This document shows, in pieces, positions 1-13,689 of a DNA stretch of 64,000 bases. The stretch spans positions 7,294,859 to 7,358,858 of the forward strand of contig CM055193.1 of NCBI GenBank assembly GCA_029224185.1. Reading direction: 5' to 3'. A program made the translations under genes and the position numbers. The notes beneath the pieces are model-generated. The model worked only from the letters and a program-made list of their open reading frames with translations, was not told the origin of the DNA and did not search any database. Numbering within the stretch: position 1 is the first letter of the stretch; every line of letters begins with the position of its first letter. Source of the DNA: Karalla daura. Lineage: Eukaryota > Chordata > Actinopteri > Chaetodontiformes > Leiognathidae.

Positions 1-3000
1 AAGCTAAAAAAACATGTAACAGGCTGTCAGATCGGGTAAATCTTTGATTCACATTGTCTAAAAAAGTGCTTTATCTTCCTCCTGGCTGAGTTGTTATCGT
101 CTAAACGTGGGTGACAGACAAATAAAGACCAAACAGCACTTTCCTTTACAAGGTTACAAACTCATATTAACTTGACTGTTAACTTTGACCTCCTGCAGTG
201 TCTTCAGAGCTGAAACACGTCATGATACACAGCCTCCCACCCCTCCTACTGCCCTTACACTCGCTGTTAGTGTGTTCATGTCTTTGTGCGTTATCAGTGT
301 GTGTGTATGTGTGTGTGTAGTAATAATGGAAGGCTAATTACCCACCTCCCATGTCCCTGGACAGCGCCACGATGTCTGGGTTAGGTCTGTGTGTGGGATG
401 GTTCATAGCGGTAATTAGCTTCAAGCACACATGCACTCAACCACACACATGCGCGCGCACACACACACACACACAGTCCCAGACAAGATAAATGAAGGCT
501 GGGTGGGTGTCTGTTGTTGGACAGTTGATTGGGCAGGTACTAGGGGAGTGTCTGGGGTCTCCAGAGCATGTCCGCTCTGATAATTATGTGTGTGTGTGTG
601 TGTGTGTGTGAGTGTGTGTGCTCCTCCGCTGAAAAGAGGTTCTCAGCCCAAATTGCTGTCTCTTGTCTCATTGTCAGAGTGATTATGAAATATTGTTTAA
701 TTTACTGGGTGGTAGAGTGTTGCGTGATTTTGATGAATCGGACCTTTTAGTTCTTCATTCCCTTTATTGTCTAGTGGTTAGGTGTCGTGTGTTTGTGCGC
801 TCGAGTGTGTGGAGCGTCGGTACCCATGTGAATAGAACTACGTGTAGCCACACTGATAGAAATGTGTGTTTAATGTGTGGAAATATTAGATAAATGGACG
901 CTTAGGGTTGAAGGACTGTAAGATATGCCTTGTTCAGGGGATCTGGCTTATGACTTATATATAACAATATAAAATGCACACTGCTGCTGCTGTTATGACA
1001 AAAACTTTCTTCTTTTCCTTGTCAAAGTGTTACAGGATATACAGTAATTTGCATTAGTATGATAAATCTTCTCATTACTTCAATACACAGGAGACATTAA
1101 ATGCAAACATCGCGTGACTTATTCTTATAAGTAACATGTTGCTTCTCGACAAACTTTCCCTTTTACATCATGTCACTTTGATGGTGACGATGATTATCTG
1201 TCCTTGTTATCTGTCCGTGCATTTGTAAGAGACTGGCAACCTGTCATTTCAAGTCAAGTGGCCTCAAACATTATGTTAACTTGATACCACATTGACTTCT
1301 TTGATTGACATGAAACATTACTTTTAGCAACATTGCTTGATTTATTTCAGTGTTTTTTGCACATAGTTTTGTTTATTGATGTGAAATCTTTTGACAATAA
1401 GCTAATTTTAATTGACAAGACTTTGGTGAGCTTTTGTCACTTATTTACTTTTAAGCCATCATTGTTGGTGAACCGACTTACATGCACTATCATAGAGATG
1501 GTGAGAGAGTAATATAGAACACTGGGAGCAGAAAGAGACAGCATTCAGGAGTTTTTAGAAAGTGAGCTTTTGTCACACTGTGTGAATGTGTGTGTGTGTG
1601 TGTGTGTGTGTGAGGCAGAGAGAGAGAGGAGAGAGTGGGAGGGAGGACAAGGCCCACTCTAATTGATTATACCGCTATCGACAGGGACCCAGAAAAACAG
1701 GCACTCACTTTCCTCTTGATTGAATTAAACACCTTTTATGGGGCAAATCGATGGGACAGAGATGATGCGAGAAGGGGGGGTGGGATGTGGGTGGGTGGCA
1801 GATGACGGGGATAAAGGGAGAGCACAGTCAAGTGTTATGATATGTGGAGGTGAGGTCTGTCTTTGCTCTCACTCTCTCACACATTCCTCGAATCACACAC
1901 GTGTCCACACGCAAACACGCACACATAAACTTCCAGCCTCCCACAGACAGGTGAGAGGTCCAGTGCCGTGCTGTAATTCTGGCAAATCAATGCCTTTAAA
2001 GCATTTAGCCATGCCTGGTGATGAAGTACAGTCAGAATAAGCCCGCCAAGCAATATATGTCCCAGACCCAGATCAATCATAATTACAGGAGGGCCAGGCT
2101 GGGACACTGCAGCGAGTGGACACAGAGATGACTGGACTTCATTCACTCCTTTTTATAGTTTGATCAAAGATGAATAGTAAAAAGAGAATGGCGCGTTAGT
2201 CACCTCCACAGGCCATCTGCTCTGCACTTACATGTACTCAGCACATTTGGACTTGTCAGAGCATGAAAAGCACAGGTTTTAACAGTGAAATTAACAACGG
2301 CACCGTTCCAGTGTCTCATTGAGCCACGCGACAGCGAAACTGCTAAAGAATTCAGTCATCATTAATTTTTATCTTTTTTCTCATCTCTACTTTTTAAGTA
2401 ATGTACTTAAAAAGTTTGAGTTTGAGTCCAATAAAAACACATGTATGACAACTGAATTTGAGTAAAAATTAACTAATCCAATAATGAAACTAGATGACAT
2501 AAAAGCACAACATAGAAACTGCATTATATAAGCAACCTCGGAGAACGAACATCAAAACAATTAAAAATGAGGACAAAAAGAATGACGAAAAAGAATGTGA
2601 ACATCTGCATGCATACATACGTGCACATACAGACTTTCACATGAAACACAAACAAGTAACAAGTAACCAGTGTTGCAGGGTGTACCCGAGCCAATCTCCA
2701 GTGTTTATAGTTTGAATACATTAGCACACACACCATTCAGTCTCACACTCACATCTAGTGACAGCTTAGAGTCTTCAGTTGGCCTAAACATGTATATTTT
2801 TGGATGGTAGGAGGGAAGCGGAGTCTTGATTGCTTAATTACTACCAATCAAACCATGTCTCCCACCAACAGTTATAAGGGACAAAGTTCAATTGCACTCA
2901 CAGGTACAAAACTAGCGCCTATGGACCAACGCCACTGTCTACTTTATTCATTGAATTATATGTTGTCAGATTGCCCTCAAGCCAAACATCTGTGTGCTCA

Positions 3001-3369
3001 TAGAGGATGATTTAGTCTTTTTGTATCTGCTTCCAACCGAGCCAAGGCCACAGAGCTCCGGGAACATCACCTCTTCTCAACGACACACTACCAGATGTTT
3101 TCTATTTTCTTTCTCTCCCTTTGGAGCCACAAAAGAAAACTTAACTCAACTTTTTTTCACATATGCAGTCACACTGCCTAAGACCTGCAAATGGACTTTG
3201 ATGTATAAAATCAGTGGAGTTTCCCCCTCTAACTTTGCTCTACGAGCCACAGGAGAAACAGATGATGTCAGAGAGCGGCAGCGTCTGCGATGACCCAACA
3301 TCAGCACCGACAACAGACCCAGACGGACTGACATCATCCCCACACGCCTTCCATAATCAATACAAAACA
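1..3369. other. intergenic, microsatellite-rich, no exon seen
   Basis: I see no exon, RNA gene or full mobile element here. The short open frames are composition-driven and have no family resemblance. There are (CA)/(TG) microsatellites near 455-475, 587-620 and 1587-1612, the last followed by a GA-rich run. The rest is AT-rich unique-looking DNA. Confidence 0.6.
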
Positions 3370-3960
3370 GGGGGCCGATTGCAATTTAAAAACTCCTCCG
3401 TCCTCTAATTAGTGCCCACAGCCCAGCCGCGCCGTCCTGGACCTCGTTGGTCAGGAGCAGAGCGCCTGATGACCTCATGTCGCCGTGGGGGGGGGGACAC
3501 CATCACCAAACCACCCGCCCTCGGCTCATCCTAATCAGCCCCTCAGCCCGGACACTTGCTCCACCAGTGACTACATTAGTCACAGACAGCACCCTGCCAC
3601 TGACCCCCTGCAAAACCTCCCCGGCCAATCAACGCTGCTGTCAACAAGGGCCAAACCAATTAAAGTGTCTAATGAGCGTCTTGTATAACACTAACACGGC
3701 CATTAAAGAGCATTTAAAGAGAGTACGGGGGTATCGGGTGGAGGGCTGCGGGTTATGGTGTCATGGCTTATTAGTATTCAAGCAGCGTTTGGTTTCCATT
3801 AAGGCGGCGTTCACGAGCGCCTCAGGTGTCTCGATGGATCCAAACGCCGGTGATGTGATGATTCACACACCCAGGACTTTATAAACAGCCCTCGCGCCGG
3901 TGAGAACGATCTCCCGCCCTATAAAGAGGCCCCCTTTCGATTTCATTTGCGAACACAGAG
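3370..3960. promoter_or_regulatory. candidate conserved non-coding element block
   Basis: This unique, balanced-composition stretch has no coding frame of family character. It contains homeodomain-type cores (TAATTA at 3406-3411), CCAAT boxes, and several short phrases rich in ATTA/TTAAAG. It differs clearly from the microsatellite-rich flanks. It resembles vertebrate developmental enhancers, but that is inference from texture only; no alignment was possible. Confidence 0.3.
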
Positions 3961-4599
3961 ATATGCAAAGAAAAATAAATAAAAAAGTAAAGAGTGTGTG
4001 GAATGTGTTTGAGAAAACAGTGACTTGACAGTATTACACAGGCACTCAGTTTAATATCCAGCCATAATATTGCTGAGGGAACAGGCCCAAGGCGCTACTC
4101 TCTTTTATTAGTCATTCACTGGGATTATGGACACATTGCTTCCATTACCTAAGAGTGAGGAGGAGAAGCCTTGTCCCCCTGGGGATGGCCAAATAACTCT
4201 CTCTCTCGCTCTCTCTCCCCCTCTCTCTCCCTCCCTCTCTGTCTCCCACACACACACAAACATTAACATACACTCTGTGGCTTAAATAGATTTGAGCTTC
4301 AGTGCGCAGACATACACACACACACACACACAGACACTAACACGTTCCATCATTAAGATGAACTCAGGCTTCTATGAACTCTTCTCATCAGCCGGATAAT
4401 AGAATCAATACTGCGTGTAAATAAATGGCAACTAAATAGATCCATAATAAAGTTGCTGAAAGACATTAGATCACAATGACTTAGTGAATAACATTTCTGC
4501 CTGTGCTGTAGATTTGTCTGTTTGTTACTCTCCCTGAGGTTATCTCCATTTAGGTTCCCCTGTATTCTTGTGTTTTAAATGATCTGTTGTTCAAGGGTT

Positions 4600-4695
4600 G
4601 TTTATGTTTGGTCATTAAAACTCTAATTGTTAAGTGTCTTGGGATGCAATCGTTATGAATAGGCACTTTAAATAAAGCCAAATTGAATTAAATTC
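4600..4695 (+). repeat. teleost interspersed-repeat tail
   Basis: A phrase of the type AAGTGTCTTGGGATG followed by TTATGAAT, GCACTTTAAATAAA and an AATTGAATTAAATT end resembles a very common teleost dispersed-repeat 3' tail (usual form: CTTGAGA, then GGCGCTATATAAATAAAATTGAATTG). It is diverged and truncated at its left end. Class is not assigned. Confidence 0.5.
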
Positions 4696-4699
4696 TTAG

Positions 4700-5984
4700 A
4701 CACTACCCAGACATAGGGAGGTAGAGGTTACATGTTATCAGCGCTAAATTTGCACACACACTCAACTCACAAACATGCAGCCAGCCAGACACACACACAC
4801 ATACACACACACAGACACGAGTGTTGGGTTTTGTCAGCAGTGATACGATGAGGCTGATGGATGGCACTACAGAGAGAAAGGATGGACTGATGAATTTGAT
4901 TTGTCTTAATGCCGGAGAAGTGCGAGGTGGCGGGGCCCTGCTTCAGTGCATTACCGCTACAACCATGAACGCATGTATCAAAGTAAATCAATTACCAATC
5001 GATAAGATTCTTCAATTTGCATAAATCAGTCTGGTTTGAGCTTGCATGGCTCACTCCTTCCTTCTTGTTTCTCCTATTCTGGATAATGTGAACATGCCCT
5101 TCACCTTAATCTTCACTCTTTGAGTCCATGGTTCCTCCACATCTCCTCGACACAAGCTGTTGGACTTTGTGCTCTCTGGGCAGAGATCAGCAACCGTCTA
5201 TTATGTAATATATCATAAGCTTTTTTAAAGGCAAATCTCATGGTTCTTTACCAGGTAGAGTGGGTGATAATGCATAGGTGGATTTGCAGCAGCAGCACAC
5301 ATTGAACAACTTGCATTATTATATCCTCAAATTTACAATTAGCATCTTCAGAGACATAGTTCCATGACTTCAACATTGCCACGTCTGGAGAGCATTAGCT
5401 CCTTACCCAAGCTCAGGGACCTCACATAAATCTGAACAGATTTGAAATGAGTAACAAGATTTCTTCCATAAAACTTATATTTGCATAACAGAATTCCCCT
5501 CCTGGCCTCCATCCAAGAAGTGAACATCACTCTGCGTCTGGACTGTCTGCAAATCATGCACATTTGCAACCTGTGTAAAGCTGTTGAAGGTTTATTTTAA
5601 AGGGAAAAATCCCATAAAAGAAACAAGTGAAGGCCGAACAGGCTGAGAGAGATTGGAGAAGGAGTTAATATGATCTGTAACTGTAAGGCTTGAAAGCAGG
5701 CACATACTTCGTTGGTACTTTGTCTGTCATAACAGTGTCCCATTCAAGAACTGGACTATGTTATCAATCAGCAGTTCATAGATTCACAAACCCTTGCCCG
5801 CCTGAAGCGAAAACTCTATAAAATCCCCAAAGACGAAGAGGAAACACTTTGTTTTCCTTCGATGGCCCAATGAAATCATGAGCTGAAATTCATGTTCAAA
5901 CATTTGTCATTTAATAGAGCCAAGATGCATGAGCAAGAAAACACAAGCGGGGGAAAGTAGCTGCCTGTTGACATCAATTCAGAG
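4700..5984. other. intergenic, nothing recognised
   Basis: Apart from a short (CA)n run around 4790-4812 this is AT-rich unique sequence. No exon, repeat family or regulatory cluster can be supported. Confidence 0.5.
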
Positions 5985-6130
5985 AATTAATGTGCCCCAA
6001 CAAATCTTGTTGTTTTATTTCCGCCAGGGCCTCCATTATGCGCTTTTAGTCATTAGGGCTGATACTTAATGATTGACACCCAGTTAAAGTGCACCTTCAG
6101 TGCATCGCTCATCATGACCTGCTCCCGCAC
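5985..6130. promoter_or_regulatory. candidate conserved non-coding element
   Basis: This short block contains GTCATTAGGG and, at 6070-6078, TGATTGACA, a PBX-type half-site. It is free of simple repeats and ends abruptly at a (CA)n-rich tract near 6140. Assignment as a regulatory element is inference. Confidence 0.28.
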
Positions 6131-6239
6131 GCCGTGCAGGCATGCACACATGCCCATATGTACACACACACACAGACACTCACACACACACACGTATTAA
6201 TATTTACTCTCTTAAACACACAAACACACACAGCCATGC

Positions 6240-6660
6240 ACCCACTCTGCTAAACCCCAACGTGGGCATAAATTTCTCCCACTGTGACTTAAAAGACAAA
6301 TAGCCAATAAAAGTGCCAGGGGTGTTCACACATGCGTTTCTGGCACAATCAAATCAATTTCCTCTAAGTAGCCATAAACATGTTCTCTTTTAAAAGGTGT
6401 GAGAGGGGTCCCATTATCCCCGGGCCCCCTGGTCTGCTCCTCCGCCCCTGAGGTCTCACTACGGGGGTCAGCATCAAGGCCTAATCTGTCTCAGTCCGCT
6501 AGATCCATCTGTAGGTCTCAGACACACAGAGATCAGGACCTCAGCCTTGTCGCAGCCTTCTGATCACAAGACTACGTCCATTAATCAGTAGCAGGCAGAG
6601 CAGTGACAAAGAGATGGCCCGGCGGGGGGTGAGAGTACGGGGCGCTACCCGGGTCCTGCT
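6240..6660. promoter_or_regulatory. candidate conserved non-coding element
   Basis: This is unique sequence between a (CA)n tract and AT-rich DNA. It has a GC-rich centre (about 6410-6480) and no plausible exon. Its texture matches neighbouring candidate elements; nothing more specific can be claimed. Confidence 0.22.
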
Positions 6661-6839
6661 GCAGGCCTGTGGAGGTCTGCACCAGGACGCAAACAAGGGA
6701 CTCTGTTGTGCTGGTTGAAGTTATTAATCGGCAACTGTTGCAACTAAACTGCAGTTTCACATTTTAGTAAGAATTCTGATGTGTTTGGTTCGTAGGTGCT
6801 TGGTTTTCCTGTTTCCTCATCCCTCTTGAGCCAGTATTC

Positions 6840-7480
6840 GCTCCATTGTGATGCGTTTACAGTTGTGGCTCCGAAGGGGGTCCTGAGACTTCAATTACCC
6901 CGGTTGTCCTTCCCATGGTGAATGATTGTAATTGTAATTGACTATAACCACTTTTTGCATATAAACCTCATGTAAAACACTCATCCCCCACCTTGCGAGA
7001 GCTCGGCACCCTCCCCTCTTTCCTCGGCCTCCACCGCCTGCTAAACACTGGGCCTCCAGCTTACACTCATGGGAGTTGACACTCAGCTCCAACAAATCCA
7101 GTTAATATTCAATGGCTCATTAAAGATTGATTGTGAGCTGTAAAGGGGGAAATCACACATATAAGGGCACAAAATCCTGCCTTTTGCTTGTAATTGTGCT
7201 TTATGGAGGAGCTTTGGTCCTGGAGCTCCCCTGGTCCTTGTTAGTGAAGGTCAGGGATGAGTAGGTGGGGACCACAGCCTGGCCCATGTCGACCTGGACC
7301 TACACAGGCTATAAACACCAGGCCAGGGCAATCAGGCACAGGATTGCCCCCCTGAGAGAGCAGTTCATTTCTGCTGCTGAAATATTTAGAAGTCTGAGCA
7401 TGCCCTAAGAGACTCAAAGCAACAAATCTTTAGGCACAGTGCTGTATATGTGCTGGAAGGAGTAATCCCTGCACATTCCA
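6840..7480. promoter_or_regulatory. candidate conserved non-coding element with paired TAATTG sites
   Basis: At 6927-6940 a homeodomain-type core occurs twice in direct repeat (TGTAATTGTAATTG), closely followed by AACCAC (RUNX-like). A second AT-rich phrase (AATATTCAATGGCTCATTAAAGATTG) lies near 7110. No coding frame fits. The role is inferred from motif density. Confidence 0.3.
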
Positions 7481-7559
7481 GCCCAGGTGAGCTTTATCAC
7501 TGTAAAAACAAATCACAACCATTACTACGGCACATGTATATCATGGTGTAATCATAACA

Positions 7560-8230
7560 TTATCCCTGGTTGGTTTTATCTGAATTCGAAACACTGTTAT
7601 TTTAGCCATTATTTCTAGACTCATTATGCCCTAAATAAGTTCTCTGAAGGATATGAACTGAGCCCGTTGTTTATTCTGTCTTGGGCTTCCCCCTCTCCCT
7701 CTTTCCCTCTTTCTTTCCACCTGACCCCCGTGACCCTCTCAGTTTCCCAGGAGTCCCTGGCCTAGGCAACGCCACAAACGCAATTTCCGTAATGTCATTT
7801 GCAGCATGGATGAAGGAGAGAAAGTCCTGGCTGTCAAAGCCACCTCGGCGCTGTGGCGAAGAAAACGCGACCCGACACATGACAGATTCTTTGGTTTGTA
7901 CAAATGGACAGCTCCCCAGCTCCCCTCCTTCTCACATCAAACCTCTCACCTCTCCTCTGCGACACCCACCACCTGATTCCTCTCTGGCCCTATAGTGGGG
8001 TTTTTTTTTTCCCCCAGACCTTCTACCGACCACACACACACACACACATACACACACACATACGCTCAACCACTCACCAAATGTCTTGCCCTTACTAAGA
8101 GTGTCACTCTCCCACTCTCCCCATGGCAAATGGGCAGAAATTACTGCATTATTAAGTGTGCGTGGCGGTTCGAGCCTCATCAAACCTAATTAAATCAGAC
8201 TGTCACACCAGTCCACTCTTGTCAGTATAG
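7560..8230. promoter_or_regulatory. candidate conserved non-coding element around a (CA)n tract
   Basis: Two non-repetitive parts flank a (CA)n run (about 8030-8062). The right part (about 8095-8200) includes TTAAGTG (NKX-like) and CTAATTAAAT (homeodomain core). A tRNA B-box-like GGTTCGAGCCTC near 8167 is not part of any cloverleaf. Regulatory function is inferred. Confidence 0.28.
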
Positions 8231-8589
8231 AAAATGTTCCCATTTCCTTTCCATATGTAACTATATAAATTAAGCAGTCAGTCTGTTTATCTGAGCTCTG
8301 TGTATAAAAATGTGCATAAAGAGAGAAAATGATTGCGAAGTACTGTTTCCTCCATATTTGTCATTTCCTTTTGTGCTGTGTCCCCGATCCCCAGCCTTTA
8401 CCTCCTCCCAATGGCATCGTAAAGAAAGGTAGGGCCCTCTCAATCACTGGCTCAATCAATGAAGATGATTGGACCAGTGAACAGGAACACATTGGGTTAA
8501 CACCTCCAACCTGCTCTGCACCTGATGTGACCCACAGCCACCCAGATTGTGCTCACATCCCATTTGTCACTGCAGTTTTTCCCGGAACA

Positions 8590-9400
8590 GGGGGATAAGA
8601 TTGAATGGGCCGCCATGGAAATATGATTTTCAGTACGCATTGTTAACTCACTGGGGAGAGGCTTTTGCCAAATTCTATCAAAGTGTGCAACTGTGTATTA
8701 AATGACTATCAAACGGCCAGCCATCATTTTTCATGCTGTAACCATGGTGTGCCTGAGGACTTACCCCTCTACAATCACAAAGAAGGCTATTGCTATTGAT
8801 CTGCTGGGAAAATGTGTCGACGGCAGGCGTGACAGTGCCGCAGACTAACGGAGGCGAGACAGTTTTGGATATGAAGTCATGGTTAGTATATCAGGGGGGT
8901 GCATGGCGCGTGCAGAGGGCTGGGTTAATATAGCCACTTGCTCTATGTACAGATGGAGAGCAGACCTCGGAGTCACTTTCTTCCCACGCTGCGGCCAAAA
9001 GTTTGGCGCTCGGCCTCAGCGATCCATATGGAAGCAGGTGGGCGCGGGGCTGTGAGTGGGCGAGAGGGGGTCCCAGTGGGCGGCGGGTCACGGATCGTGG
9101 CCTGACGGAACATCAGAGTCTCCCACAGCAGAGAATGGTGGCTGAATGCGGCCTTCAGTGTGTAGGAAGAGAGCTGGTTAAAGTTTAACCAGCCCCATCC
9201 TGTTCTCTGTAGCCCTCCATCAGCCAGGCAGAGCTGGGCCCGGTCCACCCCCACTCACCCCCACCCTGTTAGGGACAGAAGTGATGGATCGCTCCTGTCA
9301 TTGTGCCCTATGAGGGGACCACTGCACAGGGGGACCCTGGCTCCTTGTTAATCTGACCCTCAAAGCCAGAGTGGACAACGCAACACATTATGACAGCCCA
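8590..9400. promoter_or_regulatory. candidate conserved non-coding element block
   Basis: This long repeat-free block has retained CpGs (around 8990-9100). Short palindromic phrases such as CCATGG and ATATGAT occur near 8615-8630. Short open frames on both strands have no recognisable domain. Inferred regulatory DNA. Confidence 0.28.
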
Positions 9401-11009
9401 CCCCCCCCGTCCCTCTCTCTTTCCAAAACGGCAAAAGAGAACACATGGCATGTAACCTAACTCACCCGCCTACATATGAGGCATGGCACTCTCATCCTTT
9501 TCCTTTTTATTCAGCCTATTTTCACCCCCAGCCTCCATAAACCATGACAGGAATGCCTTAGAAGCTGGGCTCGCTCGGAGAGGAGTATAAAAAGAACAGA
9601 GAAATTTGGGCAGAAAGAGAAAAATGAGAGGTGGAGGAGAGAGACGGCGAGCAGCTGTGTGGAGTGACAGGCCGCAGCGCAGATGACTAATGGTGCTGGA
9701 TGAACCCGTGATATTGACGAGTGATCAGTCATGTGCTGATGCCATTTCTGCCCCAAACCATGTGTTCACATGCACAGGATGTTAATGTTGCCTCTGTTGT
9801 TCTTTATAAGAAAGAGATACATCAAAGGGATGTCATGTTAAAATCAACATAAAGGGGGCTTGGGGTTTAATTGCAGATTGTCACCATCTATGTATTTCTA
9901 AATTGATCTGATTTATATTAATTTGAACTAATTATTAATTATTCAAAATGATTTTAAGATTTCAAACAGCTTTTTTTGTAGTTCACTGGGTAAGATGGCA
10001 GTTTTTCAAGGAGATTGGCGATTGGTGCTTTTTTTTAATTTATTGACAGGAATAATAAATACAGTAAGATACAACATTTGATCCTTAACATGTATTTTTA
10101 TTTATTTTTTGAGATGAGTAATAAAAAAATAGAGAAAGCCTTAAACATCTGAAGAGTGAAACATCAAAAACAGCTCAGATAGTGACAAAAGAAGGAAAAT
10201 CATGACAATTTGTTCTGGTCCTCCCCTGCATCATTACATGTTTCCCTTGGGGTGAGATGGCAAAGTTAATTTTACTGGTTTGTTAGGGGAACACGGTGTC
10301 AAGCCCTCACACAGAAATGTGATGGGACTGCGCAAAGGACACGGGTCATGTTTACCATTTGGAAGAGAGAAAAAAGAAAAAGAAATCTCAAATCTGTTTT
10401 CGTTCGTCCTGTGACAGTGGGGTCAGAGCTCCACCCATCTGGCTCTAAACTGGAGACACTGGGTGTCAGTGGGTGACAGAGAGGGCCACCATACAGCCCC
10501 AGTCCGGGGACGTATACGTGTTTGTGTGCATATGTGTGTGTATGTGTGTGTGGGTGGAGGGGTTAACACACACACGCGCTGCACCTCTCTCAGCTGACTC
10601 TGAGAATATGTTTGCGTGGGACAAGTCCACCAAGACCCATCCATCAAGCGGGTCCAAATACGCCCTGCGCCACTGTTGACACGGGGTTAACAACTTGACA
10701 CTGACAGAGGTGGGCGAGGCCCGCGGCAGAATGGAGACTGAGACAGAGAGAGAGATGGATTGGACTGTGATCGACATTCAATTTGAATTATTGTAAATAT
10801 TTCCATTTAGCAGAAAATTGAGTACATTATGAAGCACGCGTGCTGCCGGGACAAGTAAGAGTGATCCCGCCCAATGCCCCCCATCGCAAAGGGTTTGATC
10901 GAAAGTGTTTGCAAACAAACTGCGTTCACCCCGGGAAAGAGGAAACAAGCAGCCGCATGTCTCCTTACAACGTGACTTTGGAGCGTTTCTCTAGGTCGCA
11001 ATAGACACG
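9400..11009. other. intergenic, nothing recognised
   Basis: This is AT-rich sequence with short A/T homopolymers (10028-10034, 10100-10125) and a mixed TG/CA stretch at 10515-10575. I found no exon, repeat family or motif cluster. Confidence 0.5.
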
Positions 11010-11560
11010 CTTGTCAAGTTGTCCTGCCAGGGATGAGTGATGTTGAAATTGTTCATGAAGGCCGTAAACTTCCTTCCGCTCAGTAATCACTGTGCATTAT
11101 TACACATTAAACATGCACTAATGTACAAGTCATCAATTCTGTGGTTAGACAACAACCAGAAAGTGATTAAAAACTTTTAGGCAGCATTGATTTAAAAACT
11201 ACTTTGTGGGCTACGTGGAAAAAAAAAAGAAGATGAAGAAGAGGCTACTCATAAAGTTGTAAATCAGGGATGATGAACAGGTCAGGATGCCGGGAAAGTT
11301 CCCGTCCAATGGAGGCTCAGGATGTAAAGTAAATCTCTGAGTGGCTGTGGCAGCGATGCAGGTGGAGAGAAAGCGCAAGGGAAATGTAGCGTAATCTCGG
11401 CCTCGGCTACGTTATCGGCTGGGCTTTTTAACACAGGGGCCAATTTAATTGCACTTAAAGCAGAATGGCAGAACATCAATCTTGATGAGTGGATCTGCAT
11501 CACAGTTCTCCCAGGCCAATCTATCACTATCCGTGCCTCTAGGAGCCCACCCCACCCCCC
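11010..11560. promoter_or_regulatory. candidate conserved non-coding element
   Basis: This is unique sequence, apart from an A-run at 11219-11228, with CNE-like texture and no supported exon. It includes CpG-containing phrases around 11385-11425 next to AATTTAATTGCACTTAAAG. Low-confidence regulatory call. Confidence 0.2.
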
Positions 11561-12049
11561 CCAACACTAACACACTCGTCCGGGCCCATACTCCCTCGCC
11601 GTCCCATCTGCACATTCCCATCATGCTCTCTTTTACAAACCCACACCTCTCTATGACTGTTGTTTCTGGGTCGTAACAAGTAGACACAATCCATCACAGG
11701 CGAAATGATGTTTCCATATTAGAGCAACTTTATTTTAAGAGTAGTGACGTGCGTTTCTTTCATTACAGACAACAGATCTTGTGCTAAAAATGGAAAACAA
11801 TATTTTAGTTGCAAGTACTTCTCGTGCACATATACAACATCCAGGTCCAGAAAGAATGCTAAAGACAAACACTTTCCAGACAAAACAGTCTACAATTCTT
11901 GGACTATAAAATCACTTACTTTCATTGATAATTGAATGAAGTGCTGACTGTTCATTATTAAACCATATACAGTATTCTTTCTAAATGTGATCACAGTGTC
12001 TGATAAAATGCATTGTTGGCTGCACAACACTTTACATTCCACAAAACAT

Positions 12050-12700
12050 ACATATTTCTACGTGTTCCTCAATCCAGAAGAAATATTGCTCTTGTTGGGG
12101 ATTATTTTGTGAGTCAATGGCCTGTGTTCGTTGTGATGAAATACCATGGCACGAATGCGTTCTTGACTGTGATGCGATCAGGCTTTGTTAAATTGGAAAT
12201 GCTCTTAATTTTCCCATTCCAACAGAATATGCTTGCAGTATGAAAACAAGTTAATCCCTAATGTGGCCTAGTAATATGGTAACACCCTGCCCAGAAACAT
12301 CTCTGAAAGACAAACATTTACTCCTCTTGAGAAAAGTGCGTTTGCCACAGCGCTGCTTATTTAAGTGCTCTGACTGTGAGCACAACATGTTGTCTCCCCG
12401 CAGCACTGAGCAATGTCAATTAACAGCCGGCACGTTTTCACATTTACTGGTGAAGTAAATGCAGGGGAAATAGATACACGCATTAGGGCTTAAGCCAATA
12501 GTTGTGTGGTTAGAGAACGGTAACTACCTCCTGAGCCAGAAGCACTGTGGACTCTTAGTGGCTATGGAACACTTAAATACAGAGAGTACTGGCTTCATCG
12601 AGGCCATAAAGAATAAAGAGGACTTATCTAAAGCTAGGGACAGAGCCTATAGAGGAGTAATGATCCCTTAATGTGATGGCTTCCCTCTCTCAACCGCGTG
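12050..12700. promoter_or_regulatory. candidate conserved non-coding element block
   Basis: This is repeat-free, moderately AT-rich sequence with homeodomain- and SOX-like phrases (TCAATTAACAG near 12416, CTTAATTTTCC near 12204). There is no coding potential of family character and no simple-sequence content, unlike its flanks. Inferred regulatory DNA. Confidence 0.28.
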
Positions 12701-13402
12701 CACTCTTTCTGTCTCCGTCCCTCCTCCTCCCACTCCCAACTGCTACATTAGCAGGGATAATAAATGAGACTCCGGCATCACAAGCATAAACTTTTTATGA
12801 CCCACCTAACCAGCCTTATCAAATGTGGATGTGATTACTTTGCCAGGTGACAGATGGAGAGATGGATGGACAGAAGTGAGGGATGGAATGCCGAGAGAGA
12901 GGGGGCGGCGGGTGCAGACGCCTCTCGGGCGGAAATAAATAATTATTTAATATTTTGTACGTGGAGGGATGATGAGTGCAGAACGGGGTGGAAGAGGAAG
13001 TGTTAAAATAAAGAATGAGGAATAAAAAATGAGAGTAGAATGAGGGAGGTGAGGAGTGGGAGGATGGGAGGGTCTTGAGTGCTGCTCTGAATGGGCCGGG
13101 AAGATGGAGTGGACAGGCTGTATGGACCCCGTGAAAGCCGCCTTTCTCCTCTACATGAAAACTTTGATCCCCCGTTTCCACACACCAGTCAGCAATATTG
13201 TTAAGCAGCAGTTGGTTAATACTTTAACCGAGTCCTAAGATGGAGACGACGGATGGGGGGGGCGGGTGGGCGGCTCACAGTCCCTCACCCCCTCCACCCT
13301 CTCCTCCTCTCGTATGCAACAGTAGCATGTAGAGAGTAAAGTTTCTGAAATGACTGTCACAACTGTCAAACAGGTGTCAAAATGATGAAGCTGTAAATTA
13401 AA

Positions 13403-13443
13403 TTCTCTCTCTCTCTCTGTCTTGCTCTCTCTCTCTCTCTCTC
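13403..13443. repeat. (CT)n microsatellite
   Basis: An interrupted CT dinucleotide tract. Confidence 0.9.
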
Positions 13444-13689
13444 TACACGTACATTGAAAATTAAAAAAATAATAATTTATTATCTTGTTGAAAAAACAAG
13501 ATAATGAACCTAAGGGCATACATATCACCAATATGTAATATATTTAATGCTATAGTATGATATTGCTATATAATATAAATAGTTTTTCGTATGTATATGC
13601 ATACCGCATAACCAGAATAAACAGTTTGGAAACACAGACAGGTAAATGACTGTGACAGCTTGTTGTGATATTTCTATGCCACAGCATAC

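Noticed and set aside
8160..8180. tRNA B-box-like GGTTCGAGCCTC
   Set aside because: No acceptor or T-stem pairing and no A-box at the right distance; not a tRNA gene.
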